From Megalopta genalis (lineage: Eukaryota > Arthropoda > Insecta > Hymenoptera > Halictidae): a DNA stretch of 64,000 bases. Each line of letters begins with the position of its first letter. The first letter of the stretch is position 1. Of this stretch, positions 11,265-23,475 are shown piece by piece. The notes beneath the pieces were generated by a model. That model ran no database searches and was not told the origin of the DNA. It was given only the letters and a program-made list of their open reading frames with translations. Location: assembly GCF_051020955.1 (NCBI RefSeq), contig NC_135026.1:7912501-7976500 (forward strand). The letters are read 5' to 3'. The position numbers and the translations under genes were made by a program.

Positions 11265-11830
11265 ACAGTCAGCTCTGAGCGTCGCCTCGACGGGACCCGC
11301 GCGACTCAATAAGCGAAGCCACGAGCGACCGGGATCGAAGGTAGATTAGCGGCCGCATAATTAACTTGATCGTGTTCAAGGTCCCGCGAGCGAAAAGCCA
11401 CGCTTGTCCCTCCGACTGACCCACATCGACAGAGCATTCGGCGACGTTTAATTGCGGTCACTCGGCAAAGCAAACGCTCGAGCGCCGGCGTAGGGCGTCG
11501 CGACGCTTATCGTCCTGGAGCTCGAATCTTTTTCCGACGCGGCGCGCGCCCGGTAAACACGCTTACGGCGTGCATTATATGTATGTATGCCGCCGGCCTC
11601 TTCCCTCCCGGCAACGCATAAATTAATAACAATAATAATCGCGCCGTTATTAACCCACTTTTCGCTGCCGCTGTTGCTACATAATTCCGGTAAACAGAAT
11701 TTTCTCGGCTGATTGTTCTACTTCGCTCTTGGTGCTTGCTTTATGCCGTCGTACATTGAATTAATGCGCACGCCGCTTTGCCGTGTTCTGCGGCGCTTCC
11801 TTCGTGTTGGTATAGGTTTCTATTTTTGAA
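11265..11830. other. CpG-rich unique block
   Basis: GC-rich unique sequence directly after the pyrimidine tract. It includes GCGGCCGCATAATTAAC and other mixed GC/AT words. No open frame of note. It could be a conserved regulatory block, but that is only composition. Confidence 0.4.
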
Positions 11831-13042
11831 ACGTGATTTACATCATCTTTAAGGAAAATATAATACCTTTAAATTATGTAATAATTTTCATTATATTTAC
11901 TTTAGTACCATTGATATTAAACTATTTTATTAACAATAAATCTTATTATATTATTATATAATATCTAATATAATTATATTATATAATATAATAAGTATAT
12001 AATATATTATATTATATCTAATTATATTACTATATAATTTTTATTTCAGTAATTAGAAAAGAATTACAATTATATTTCTTTATTTCGCAAGTTGAATTAA
12101 TAATTATTATAAAACGAAACTATAAATACTCGATTTGATTTATATTTACTATAATTTTAATTTTTATAACATCAATTTTATATAAAAAAAATCAATCCTA
12201 ATATGTTCATTAACGTCTTAAAAATTTTCAAAATTTATTCATTCCCTTTTAATTTATTAACTATACGCGGGAAGCTCTTACATGCGGAGAGCTGAAATTA
12301 ATATAATTAATTTTAATATACAATAATTTCAATACATTAATTTTTTAACGTGATTAATAAAAAGCGGGTATACAAATTTATGTTAAACAAATTGATAGAG
12401 ATATAATTTTTTTAAAGTGGTGCACAAATTAATGTTCAACAAGTTCAGAATAAATATGATTTTTTGAAAGCGTCGAAACGAAAGGAAAACGAGAAATGGG
12501 TTCGCATTTCATGTTGATTTTAATTAGACTAATTTCATTGCATGCTTGTAGCGATCCGCGCACGGGGCAGGGGGGGAGGGTGGGTTACCTTTCCAATGCG
12601 CATCGGTCACGGATAATTGGGTTAAACGTTGTAATCGCAGGCGAATGGCTGAACAATCGAGCACAATTAATGCTGCAGAAACGATCTGGGAAACAATTAA
12701 AAACGGGCCACTTTAACAGGCCGTGCGTTAAGAACCGTCACAGAGGGTGTTCCTTTTTTTCCCGCACAATCGAATGTCCTCGTTATCTTTACCGATATGA
12801 ACAAATGTATCGGAATGAATTTCTTCGGTTCGACGGTTCTAATATTATAATTCTGGCGCTTTTTCCCTCAAGGTCATTCCTCCCGAGTTCTGAAGGTCAT
12901 CGCAATTTTGTTCATATCGACATATATTGTTTATAACGCAGCGTAAAAGTGCATATCAAGACGAACTCAACGACCTGCTCTAATTCGAATATTAAACAAA
13001 TTAGAAGAGCACCGATTTGCGATCTGCATCGCAGATTTATAC
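11831..13042. other. AT-rich then mixed unique DNA
   Basis: 11831-12480 is very AT-rich, with a self-complementary TATAATATA stretch near 11940-12035. 12481-13042 is mixed. The frame at 12496-12936 has no domain I recognise and no splice context, so I do not call it. Confidence 0.5.
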
Positions 13043-13190
13043 ATAATATTTATAGTTATAATATTTATATTTATAATATTTATAGTTATAATATTTATAT
13101 TTATAATATTTATAGTTATAATATTTATATTTATAATATTTATATTCATAATATTTATATTTATAATATATTTATAATTAATATTTATCG
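13043..13190. repeat. 30-bp AT minisatellite
   Basis: Alternating ATAATATTTATAGTTATA and ATAATATTTATATTTATA half-units give a 30-bp period for about four copies, then decay. Confidence 0.9.
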
Positions 13191-13800
13191 AAGAATGAAA
13201 TTCTTGCGTATCTGCACAAAATTGTTTTTATTTTTCCTAAAGATCCGCAGTCTTAGCGATAATTCTGTTATCAATTTTTTTGCGAGCCAATTCAAAATGC
13301 AAATTAATGATCGACTTGTTTTCTTTTTTTGTACAAATCCCGATATCTCGAGTACCGCTGCGATATCTTAATAACGTCTCGATATCTCTGCCACTCGTGC
13401 GACTCTTCCACTCGAAAAGATTTGGCAACCGGCGAAGCGACACCGGTAGCATTCTGGAGCGGTTCAAAGCGGAATTCTCGGCTTCGAACAAGAGAGCTCG
13501 CCGCGTATCGAATCAGTTGTTGAACGTCGACCACGCGCCGAACTTCGAGCTGAGATATCGCTGAACGGAAAACAAGCGACTTACAAAGGAAACCACGTTG
13601 ACAGATACATGCCGAATTTGACGGAACTCTGCACAAGTGTTTAATGGACCTACCTGACAATTCAACCGTATTTCGGCAGTGCGCGTTATTTACTTTAAGG
13701 GAGAAATCAACACCTTTGTCGGAACTGCGTATTCTACGTTTAAAGCAAGAGCTTTTAGAAAATGGTTCAAATGAAAATAACGTCGTATTTTGAGTCAGGA
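13191..13800. other. Mixed unique DNA
   Basis: Overlapping frames on both strands between 13236 and 13660 conflict with each other and show no domain. I call nothing. Confidence 0.45.
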
Positions 13801-14855
13801 ATAATTTGCTTTGTACAGATCGTATTTGGAGGCAACGCTTCAGGGGTGAAACTGGTTACAACGTTTAACAACCCCTAGATTCAAAATTGTATTTCTCGAC
13901 TGCCGTAAGAGATATTCGAATGGATCTAAAACCAGTTTGTAAAGCGTACTTTTCTGTTGCTTCGTGAATTTTTTCAAGTTTTCTGCGTACTTCGTAAGGG
14001 TAGGAAAAATTGATCTTGTACACGAGTTCCTAATCCAACGTTTTAGCGGCAATACTTTTTAGCGTTTAGTAACCTATAAATGCATAAATGGATGCCTCGG
14101 TTACCGTGTGAAGTATTTAAACGAATAAAATCGCAAATTGTTCGGAGGGTTTTGGTGTTGTTCTCTGAATTTTTCTAAATTTTTAGGTGACTCGGTGAGG
14201 GTGGAAAAATTCATCTTGTATAGATCGTTTTTGAAGCCTACTAGTTTTAGCGTTTAGCAACCCCTAAATTCAAAACAAAATTTCTCAGCAACCGTAAAAG
14301 ATATTCGAATGAGCCTAAAAGCATATTGTCGAGCGTACTTTTGTGTTGGTATCTAAATTTTTTCGAAATTTTAGCTCACCCGATAATGGTGGAAAAAATT
14401 CATCTTATATACATTGTTTTCAAAGATAACATTTCAGGAGTCACAATAGTTTTAGCGTTCAGCAACTCCCAAATTCAAAACAGGATTTCTCGACCGCCGT
14501 AAAAGATATTCGAATGAACCCAAAAGCATATCGTAGAGCGTACTTTTGTGTTGGTATCTAAATTTTTCCAAAAAATTTAGCTCGCCCGATAAAGGTGGTA
14601 AAACTTCATCTTGTATACATCGTTTTCGAAGATAACATATCTGGAATCACAATAATTTTAGCGTTCAGCAACTCGCAAATTCAAAACTGGATTTCTCGAC
14701 CGCCGTAAAAGATATTCCAATGAACTCGAGAGCATATCGTAGAGCGTACTTTCGCGTTGCTTTGTGATTTTTTTCAGATTTTATGCGCACTCGATAAGGT
14801 TGGAAAAAAATTGTTCTCATAGGAACGATTATCGAAGTCTATGACTCTGGAGTAT
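13800..14855 (+). repeat. Satellite-like tandem array, about 205-bp monomer, five copies
   Basis: The marker TTTTAGCGTTYAGCAAC recurs near 13852 (diverged), 14057, 14245, 14450 and 14656, giving spacings close to 205, 188, 205 and 206 bp. Each unit also carries TTTCTCGACCGCCGTAAAAG, ATATTCGAATGA, AGAGCGTACTTTTGTGTTG and GGTGGAAAAATTCATCTTG in the same order. Copies 3 to 5 are most alike; the first two are more decayed. Confidence 0.9.
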
Positions 14856-16084
14856 TACCGAGCTTCAACATTCTAGTTCAGCAGAGAATGAAACTTGGGT
14901 AGCGGCGTTAGTCGAACTACAGTAATAGCGAAGCACTTTTCCGTCGTTTAATGTTCCCCGAGCGATCCCCCACCCCCTCTCCGTCACTTCAGAAACTGCT
15001 CGAGCCTCTTTATTTCGCATGCACTCAACGTTTCTCACTCTCGAGTCCGATGCACACCACGAGAGGGGACACTTGAAAACACCGCCTGACCCTCGATAAT
15101 ATGTATTCACGAGCGAGCCGGTTCCGAATCTCCTATTATCACTTTCGCGTCCGCTGTTTGTGCTCCACTCCGGGTTATTGTTTAGCATTCTTGCGGCTCG
15201 AGTGTTTTCCTGAGCCTTCGGCCGTCAACAATCCCCGTTACATGCGTTAGTTTAGAGGACGCGCGACGCGTGCTTCATACGCGATTCAGTTTTAAAGGAC
15301 TGTAAACGTTCCGTTTGCGCTGGAATCGCCTTGGGCGACAGTGTACACTGATTCAGTTAGTAAACATGCTCGCCACAATTTTCCAACATTTTTATTCTGC
15401 TGTAGGATCTTCGGGAGAAATTTTCTACTCGGTGAATTTAATTTTGGTTTGCGAGGCTAAGTGAAAACCACTCGCAGTTGTAACAAAAATCAAATTGCAC
15501 GAATCGATTGCCTTCCTTCTTAATAATTGTGACAAGTTGAAAATGGTGTGACAGTATTGTGAAACTTCTCGAAACACTTTGCAATTTTCTGTTTCATCGA
15601 TTTTTCTCGTGAAATGACTAAAAGCCTGCGTTTTAATGATAGAGAGACCGCAGATCATCGCGTGGAATATAAACAGTCTGCATAAACTGTATTGTATTGT
15701 ATTTTGTCTATTTTGTGTTTCAACCAAGTCGTCTTTGCACAGATTTATATTAGCAGTTCAATTTTATTTTAACGAAGAAATGTGATTCGAACGCGTCGGG
15801 AAGCAATCAATTACGAAGAAAATGAAACAAAACCATATTGTACATACATATATTCAACGACCGCAAACAAGAGTGTTGTATCTGTTGAAACTCCAATTTG
15901 TATTCCGGAGCACAACCGAATAAATCAATGCACCAAATTTGGTCCGATAACGTTAAAGTTTTAATCAGGTGTTCAAAAAGTTAGTGATATCTTTTGAAAT
16001 TGTTATTTAGAGGAAAATTGTAAGTTAGATAGTAATGTCAAAAAATAATTAAACACCAAAATGATGGAGCAACGTATTAAGTGA
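14856..16084. other. Unique sequence, no gene recognised
   Basis: 14860-15360 is GC-moderate, with a minus-strand frame (14865-15188) that lacks any known domain. 15360-16084 is AT-rich with short frames only. Confidence 0.45.
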
Positions 16085-17308
16085 AATCCAAAATATCAAG
16101 AAAAAATTCAACTGTATTAAGAAAAAACCAATACATCAAGAGAAACCCAAAATATCAAGAAAAAACCTAACATATCAAGAAAAACCTGCATTTCAAGAGA
16201 AACTCAAAATATCAAGAAAAAAATCAATGTATTAAAAAAAAACCACACAACACATCAAGAGAAACCCAAAATATCAAGAAAAAAACCAACTTATCAACAA
16301 AAACCTGCATATCAGGTAAAACCCCAAGATCAAGAAAAAAACCACAAACGAGATAAACCCAAGATATCAAGAAAAATCCCACATGTCAAGAGAAACTCAA
16401 AATGTCGAGAAAAGACATAATATATCAAGAAGAAACCAACACATTGAGAGAAACCCAAAATAACAAGAAAAAAACCAACATATCAAGATAAACCAAAAAT
16501 ATCAAGAAAAAACCCAACATATCAAGAAAAACCTGCATTTCAAGAGTAACTCAAAATATCAAGAAAAAAATCAATGTATTAAAAAAAAACCAACACATCA
16601 AGAGAAACCCAAAATATCAAGAAAAAAACCAACTTATCAACAAAAACCTGCATATCAGGTAAAACCCCAAGATCAAGAAAAAAACCACAAACGAGATAAA
16701 CCCAAGATATCAAGAAAAATCCCACATGTCAAGAGAAACTCAAAATGTCGAGAAAAGACACAATATATCAAGAAGAAACCAACACATTGAGGGAAACCCA
16801 AAATAACAAGAAAAAAACCAACATATCAAGATAAACCAAAAATATCAAGAAAAGATACAACATATCAAGTAAAACCCCACATAACAAGAAATAAACCAAC
16901 ACACAAGATACGCCCAAGATATCAAGAAAAGCCAAATACATCAAGATAAATCCAAAATATCAAGAAAAACCAGCATATCAAGAATAAAATCAATACATCA
17001 AAATTAGTTCGTAATATTAAGAAAAAATCCAACACGTCAAGATAAACTCAAAATATTAAAAAAAGCCCAACATATCAAGAAAAACCTACATATCAAGTAA
17101 AAACCAACATATTAAGAAAAAACTCAACGCATCAAGATAAACCCAATATATCAAGTAAAACCCACATAACAAGAAAGAACCAACACATCAAGATAAACCC
17201 AAAATATCAAGAAAAGACACAATATATCATAAAAAATCCCGCATATCAAGAAAAAGTTCATCATATCAAAATAAACCCAATATATCAAGAAATGTCCCAC
17301 ATATCAAA
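16085..17308 (+). repeat. AT-rich minisatellite of ATATCAAGAAAAAACC units
   Basis: About 1.2 kb of imperfect units of roughly 17-20 bp on the theme ATATCAAGAAAAACCCAAC. A longer repeat of about 346 bp lies inside: the run beginning CCTGCATTTCAAGAG near 16186 is repeated from near 16532 with the same order of variants, including AACTTATCAACAAAAACCTG and ACCACAAACGAGATAAACCC. Confidence 0.95.
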
Positions 17309-17815
17309 CGAGAACGTAGCATCTCTCCAAGCTCCACTTTCTACTCAAATTTCACCAAAATAAATCCACCAAATCCCGCCTATTTAACCTGACCGTTTCA
17401 GTAATACCAGCTGCAAGAATTCAATATCTGCTTGACGAAAGCGGTAGTCGCTATCGCAGTCCGGGAGAAAAAGAGCGAGAGAGGAAGAGAAAGAGAGGAA
17501 AAGAGAGAGAGGGGGAGAGAGAGAGATCGTACGACCTTGGCTAATCAGCGTCGGTGCGAAAGTAATTCTTTGTTTACCTCGTTCGCTTTCGCCGGTGTCT
17601 CGGTGAGCCGTCGGAAGCAGCCGGCGATGAGAGACATGGTAGCGGCGGGCCCGTGGTTTCCGGGTGCCGGCGTTGGGACCTCTTGCTGCGGGCCTGCGAC
17701 GTTGGGCCGACGGTCCGGTGTGGAGGGGAGCCGGAACAGCTGTCGGCGTGGCGCCAGGGATCCCGACCTCTTCTTTCTTCGGCCGTGACAGTGACGCTTA
17801 TCGGTCAACGGCCAG
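17309..17815. other. GA-rich run then CpG-rich block
   Basis: 17462-17526 is a purine run of GAGAGA/GGGAGAGA type. 17530-17815 is CpG-rich. Overlapping frames on both strands have no known domain. It may be promoter-like by composition. Confidence 0.4.
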
Positions 17816-17985
17816 CCAACCGGACCGAATTAATCCGAACTGAATCGAACTGTACCGATCCGAACTGGATCGGGCTGTACCGAACTCGACCGAATCGAAC
17901 TGATCCGATCGGACGCGACCGAACCGAACAGCCACGACCGGGCCGAACCGAACTGATCCGATCCGAGCCGAACCGAGCCGTGAAG
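17816..17985 (+). repeat. Decamer-like GC minisatellite
   Basis: Imperfect repeats built from CCGAACTGAATCGAACTG, CCGATCCGAAC and CGAACTGATCCGATC with a period of about 10 bp. Frames on both strands translate it as short repetitive peptides, which I reject as genes. Confidence 0.8.
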
Positions 17986-18350
17986 GGACGGGGAAGAGGG
18001 ACCCAGCGGAAGAATAGATTAGCGGACGAGGAAACAGGTGGAACGAGGGAACTAACTGTTGCCGCCGCCGCTTTCGTGCTCGGCCCGCCGACGAACGGTG
18101 GACAGGGACGAGAAAAGGGTGCGCGGAGAGAAGATGAAACGGTACTACCGTGAACGGACCGCGGGGAAGGAATGACGCGACGCTCGAGACCAGCCTCGGA
18201 CCAGAGATGCACCGGGAAATGCGCCTGCGAGCTGACAGCCGAGCTCCTACGACTAGGTGGCAGCACCTCACGGACAAGTCGCACGGTGTCACGCGTAATG
18301 TATTTACACTCGCGTATAAAGTGTTTCGTCGAACACTCTAATCTATTACG
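17986..18350. other. CpG-rich DNA, no gene recognised
   Basis: Overlapping frames on both strands without known domains. Confidence 0.4.
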
Positions 18351-18670
18351 AACTATATCGTAATTTCTATTCATTGAATCTATTACAATTTGTATTTATT
18401 CAATCTATTACAACTTGTATTTATCAAATCTGCTACAATTTGTATTGATTAAAATTTAGATTCATCGAATCTGACGGAATTTATATTTACGAAATTCATC
18501 AGAATTTAAATTTATAAGATCTAGTACAATTTGTATTTATCAACTTTGTTACAATTTATATTTATTAAATCTATTACAATTTGTATTTATTAAATTTGTT
18601 ACAATTTATATTTATTAAATCTATTACAATTTCGATTGTTATATAAATTCTTGTAAGAGTCTATTGTAAT
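18351..18670 (+). repeat. AT minisatellite, about 23-bp units
   Basis: Units of ATCTATTACAATTTGTATTT(ATT) alternate with TTTGTTACAATTTATATTTA. The period is near 23 bp, and decayed relatives extend to about 19030. Confidence 0.85.
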
Positions 18671-19440
18671 TTAAAGTTTCTAGTTACATTCCTATACAAA
18701 TCTATTATAATTCCCGTTTCCATTAAAAATCTATGGAAATTTGAGTTTGTAAGAAAAATTCGTTGTAATTAAATGTAATATTGAAGATTTATTAGAATTG
18801 ATATTCTACCGCTATTTAAAATCAATTAATTTAAGTTTTTATCAAAACTTCACTACAATTCGAATGTCCATCAAAGAATTACTGCAATTTAAATTTTTAA
18901 TTCGAAACGAACTAATTTAAATGTCTATTAAAAAGCCATCACAATTTTAAATTTCCGTTTAAACTCCTATTAAATTATAAATTACCCTTCGCCAAAATTC
19001 ACAACATGTATTTCACCAAACAAATTTCATTGAATAAATTTCATTAAATGAATTATAATTATGTATGCAAACTTTTCCATGGAACTTCTCGTGTTGTTGC
19101 CCGGTCAATCAAATTGTTCAACTGCTCTGACTTCAAATTGCGCAATAGCGAGCCGCTAGACAATGGCCGCGTAAAATTTGACGTTCTATTGTGCGGCGAT
19201 CTTTCATCTCGTCTCATTTTAATATCGGACGGAGCCGTGAATAATGCATACATTGAGAATCGATGCAGGAAAACACTGCAACAGATTCGAGGCGGCGAAA
19301 TCGATTAATCTTCGAAGCTCCTTGGAAGTACATGCTATCTACTCGGTGAACTTATAATAGCTCCCGTTTGATATATTTTCTTTTCAACTTTTTTTACACG
19401 TGTACACTACCCTCCCAAACACTTGCAGAAAAGGACACTT
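18671..19440. other. Decayed AT repeat then unique DNA
   Basis: Up to 19030 the sequence keeps faint copies of the preceding minisatellite. Short frames at 19048-19308 have no domain. Confidence 0.5.
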
Positions 19441-19444
19441 ACAG

Positions 19445-19700
19445 AAAATATAATTTCTTATTATATATTCTTATATATATAATAAGAAATTATATCAATT
19501 TCTCGGTTTCCCGAATTTCTTATTATATATATATCATTCAGTAAATTTTCGAGAAACGATATTATATATATTATATATTTATATAATATTTATTTATATA
19601 ACATATATGTAACATAATAATATTATAATGTATATATATATATATAATGTTATTATGTTATATAAATAAATATTATATAAATATATAATATATATTGACC
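19445..19700. repeat. AT-rich cruciform-forming palindromes
   Basis: A first palindrome, TAATTTCTTATTATATATTC and its inverse, sits at about 19449-19497. A second has arms of about 39 bp that look perfectly complementary (19564-19602 and 19658-19696, inner edges TTATATAAC / GTTATATAA) around an imperfect inner part. Confidence 0.85.
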
Positions 19701-20587
19701 GTTATTTTCAAATTTTTACTTTTTATTTTTACTTTATAAAAGAAAATTATTCTCAGTATAACGACGGTGCGTGCTGCGTCGGCGATTCTCCGGGACGAGA
19801 GACTCGTAACTCTTGTTTTCGCCGTTGCTCCCGACCGATTAAGAACCGAATGCAGTAAACGTCGCCGTTGTCCTCGGTTTTTGTAGCTTCACGGTTACGG
19901 GGTCGTTCACATTGCGGTGTTTAGTGTTTTTGCGTGCCGGGGTCGGCAAAAAGATGGCTCGTTAATAAAAGGAGACTCCTGCCGGTTCCGGAAAAACGGG
20001 TGACGAAAAAAAGTGAAATCAGGATCGTGCCGCGGGGCTGTGCGCCGTCATTCGATACGGTTTTTTGTTGGCCGCTGTAAGCACGGTTCAGTTTATGCTG
20101 GCCGTTGTTTAGACCCCTGTGCACGAGCTCTGTCCGCGCTCGTTATTGTCGGCGCGCCGGTGGATCGATGGAAAGTGTTCGCCAGTCTTCGATCACGTGT
20201 CGGGGAGCTTCTTAAGGGAGGGCATTCGGGCGAAAATCAACCTACCAGTTATTTTCCAGATAAGATTGTGAATGGATCGATTCTGATAGCATTTTCCACG
20301 TTGACTCGAATTACGTGCAAATTATTCTGCCAATTAATATATTTCGCAATAAAAAGATTATTTATGAAAAAAGAATCGGATTGAAATTGCGGTAAAAATT
20401 GCAGATGGAAAACTTTGTATTCACATTAATAACTACGTGTTCGCAACGAACTTGCATCTCGATTAAATTCGAGGTCATTTCAAGGTCACCGTGTCCTAAG
20501 TCCTTAAACCGAACTCGTCATTAACTGTCGCATAGTGTGATTAAACGTACATAGTTCTACTTGAAGGAAAATTTGATAATCGTCACA
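19701..20587. other. Mixed unique DNA
   Basis: 19760-20230 is GC-moderate; a plus-strand frame at 20013-20384 has no recognised domain. Nothing else is seen. Confidence 0.45.
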
Positions 20588-20922
20588 CCGATCGATAGAT
20601 AAGATTCTTCTGATCGAAATGAGTCCAAACACGTTGGGAATCTGACTACGTTTATCGATTATTATTATACCGGGTGAGTCGTGTGACTTGGAATTGTTCG
20701 ATCTTGGAAACCTCTGTTCTTAATGGGTACCGTGTACTTAACAATTTCTCGTAGAAAAATGTGGAACGCATACTTTAAAAATTATCCGTGGTGTGCAAGT
20801 TTCCTGACTCACCCGGTAGATTGCTTTTCAATTAATCCGTGAGCAGCTTAAATTAATCGGATTTGCACCGTGTTCGGACTCATTTTAGTCGGAAAAAATC
20901 TCAGCTGTCGATCGATGCTACA
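20588..20922. mobile_element. Nested inverted-repeat element, copy S1
   Basis: Outer arms: GATCGATAGATAAGATTCTT then AAATGAGTCCAAACACG on the left; CGTGTTCGGACTCATTTTAG then CAGCTGTCGATCGATGCTAC on the right. Between them is an inner unit with its own ends, CCGGGTGAGTCGTGTG at 20670 and GACTCACCCGG at 20816. No coding capacity. Confidence 0.8.
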
Positions 20923-21493
20923 ATAATAAAGGCGAGTCGACGATGATCGCAAATGAAATTTTTATTTTCGGCTTTTTCAGAAATTTGGACCGCCTTCACG
21001 GATTTTGGAAAAACGCGTTGGAAATTTAAATTTACAGCGCGGTCTTAAGGACCGGTAAAACTGCTTGGGTTATTAGACGTTCAAACTAATAAACAATTTT
21101 AGCGAATAAACACATTTAACTGTTTCGTAGAATGGAAACATAACCTCCGGGGCTATAATTAGGCTACTTCGGTATTCACGTGCTCCTCGAGGCCTGCATC
21201 AGCCAGAATCTAACATTAATGGCTGCGATTGTTGATCGTCGATCAATAAACCTGTTCGACATCCTCGGGTAGCTTGTATTCGGTCGACGGATTTTCAATC
21301 CGCGGAAGTGTTTGCGTTTCTATTGTGTTATTGTTGCTCTCGTTGTATCGAGTGTTTTCACAAAATCATGCATTTCCGATTGCTCGTAAACATCGTTGAC
21401 TCGCGATTTACACGTTCTTGCCAGTGCACTGATAAGTAACACTATTCAATTGATGATAAAGCTGCAAAGAAATGTTCGTCTACATCTAATGTA
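20923..21493. other. Unique DNA
   Basis: No gene, repeat array or inverted repeat recognised. Confidence 0.5.
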
Positions 21494-21610
21494 CAGGGTG
21501 TCTCAATAAAAACTACCAGCCTAGAATAATTCTCTACTATCAATCTATTTTTATTACTTTATTATTCCACCTACTTTTTCATTATTCTGTCATTATTCTC
21601 TACCATAATT
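21494..21610 (+). repeat. Module attached to FB-1 copy C
   Basis: Starts CAGGGTGTCTC and carries ACTACCAGCCTAGAATAATT. It is the reverse complement of 3861-3976 and adjoins FB-1 copy C just as that one adjoins copy A. Confidence 0.8.
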
Positions 21611-21617
21611 ATATATA

Positions 21618-21974
21618 GTCCGAAAATTACGTTGCTTCCGGGAAATGAGAGATACCTGAGATCATTTGAAGTAACTTATTCCTTTACAAAAATTTTCTCT
21701 GTGGCTTCGTTTACGAGTTATTCACGAAAAACACTGACCAATGAGAAGCGCGCTCGCCTGACGCGAGACGGCCGAGCCAATCAGCGGAACTGGGCTTCGT
21801 GTGCTCGTTGGCTCGGCCGCCTCGCGTCAGGCGAGCTCGCCTGTCATTGGTCAACGTTTTTCGCTAATAACTCGTTAACGACGCCACGGAGAAAATTTTT
21901 GTAAAGGAAAAAGTTACTTCAAATGACCTCAGGAACACCTCATTTTCCGGAAGTAACAATTTCGGGACTCCCTG
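21618..21974. mobile_element. Foldback element FB-1, copy C
   Basis: Well-preserved foldback. Both arms carry GTAACTT(A/T)TTCCTTTAC, TTCGTTTACGAGTTATT and TGACCAATGAG with their inverse partners. The GC centre is itself palindromic: CTCGCCTGACGCGAG...CTCGCGTCAGGCGAG. It ends GGACTCCCTG. The longest frame inside (21632-21904) is a by-product. Confidence 0.88.
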
Positions 21975-21983
21975 CATAATACA

Positions 21984-22168
21984 TCGGGTGTCTCGTCAGA
22001 AACATTGATGTTACAATCGTTTCTGACATTCGACATTTCATTTAGAATCGGTTTCACGCTGATTTAAATATTTTGAAGGCCAAGGTCATCCGAAGGTCAT
22101 TGTATTATAGCGGACGATTGAAGAAAACAAACAGGGTTTATTAAGTAAGTTTCAAATGGAGCACCCTG
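21984..22168. mobile_element. Miniature element next to FB-1 copy C
   Basis: About 185 bp with a CGGGTGTCTCGTCAG left end and a GGAGCACCCTG right end, matching inverted ends of the CAGGGTG type. No coding capacity. Confidence 0.55.
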
Positions 22169-22605
22169 TGTATCAATTATGCTTTGGCCGTTTTCCTTGC
22201 AGTCCAAACGAACCAATTATAAATTATTTATACGTTGTTTATTCGCAAACCGTGAAGGCGCATATTAAAACAGCATGTGGCTCGAAAATACATTTCATCG
22301 AGGGGTTGAAAGATCATCGACAAAATCGGGAATGCTGGTTCATTATACTTGGCCTGGATTCAATTTCACGGAAATAAAAGGAAGAAGAACTAGACTCAGC
22401 AATGAGGCAACAAAACACACGACCTTGAAACAAATTTCTTGTTTATCGCAACAAATTCAAGCTGCGCACAAATATTTTTCCTTCTGTTAATTATTGTAAT
22501 AAGTGGAAAATAAGGTAACGGTATCTTATTTTGTTATTTATTGTTTTGTGATTGACTTGTATATTTGTAATAGGAAAATAACGATGGCAAAGTCGAAAAA
22601 ATTTT
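22169..22605. other. Unique DNA
   Basis: Two short plus frames (22156-22377, 22275-22490) overlap in different phases and show no domain. Confidence 0.45.
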
Positions 22606-22957
22606 TGTGTACGCCAAAAGCATACAGAATGAACAAAATAACTTGATAAATATTTTACTTTCTTTTTGATAATGTTGACAAATGGGAAAATATTTTTCGA
22701 AATGGCAAATGTTGTAATTAATCTGTGATTTTTATTCATTTATGCCAAAAATATATAGACACAATATATGGAAATATTTGAAAATATTTTTTGAGATGGC
22801 AAATGTTATAGTTAATCTGTGATTTTTATTCATTTATAACATTAATTAGAACATTTATCATTTCAAAAAATATTTTTTATTTTTGTTAACATTATCGAAT
22901 ACAAGTAAAATATTTATCAAGTTATATTGTTCACTCTGTATGTCTTCGACGTACACC
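22606..22957. repeat. AT-rich foldback of about 350 bp
   Basis: Left arm GTGTACGCCAAAAGCATACA, GAACAAAATAACTTGATAAA, TATTTTACTT, GATAATGTTGACAAA pairs with the inverted right arm TTTGTTAACATTATCGAATA, AAGTAAAATATTTATCAAG, TTCACTCTGTATGTC, GACGTACAC. The arms are about 110-120 bp. Between them, GGCAAATGTTGTAATTAATC with TGTGATTTTTATTCATTTAT is directly repeated about 105 bp apart. Confidence 0.85.
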
Positions 22958-23475
22958 AAAATTTGTAGACTTCACCATCGATTGAACGGTGTTCCTTGTG
23001 AGACAGCGTGACACCATGGCTCGCTGTTATCAGGATTTTGAGGATCGTCGACGTTCGATCGACTTTCGTCGGGAAATGTGCAGCCCTCGAGCGTTCGGCT
23101 CGATAAACGTACCACAGCGAATTGGGTTAATAACCGAGGCTGGCACTTTTTATTTTCTGTCCTACACGGATTTCGAAGAAACAACGAGTATTGGGAAATA
23201 CGGCGAGAGGCCGCAAGGCCCCTCCTTTCCCGATCTCGCAGGGCGACACGCGAACAGTGACTCCTCGCTGAAAAATTACTTGGGAGCCCGCCAACTGGGC
23301 TTGGTACGTGCTGCACCAAAAAATGCACCAGTACACCGCGGTCCGGGTGTCCGCGTTGGCTGGCCAAAAGTCAATTATCCAAGTTTAATGTTCCAATATT
23401 TTGCTGTAAATGTTTGCTGGCTACGAAATATTTTCTCAAAATGTGTTATTCATTTCAGATCCTATACAAAAATTT
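22958..23475. other. Unique, GC-moderate DNA
   Basis: Long frames on both strands (plus 22989-23486, minus 22972-23367) overlap each other. They show no domain I recognise, and no convincing splice sites frame them. Not called. Confidence 0.4.

Noticed and set aside
17653..18374. Several 160-190 codon frames on both strands
   Set aside because: They cross a GC minisatellite and overlap each other on opposite strands; no domain is visible.
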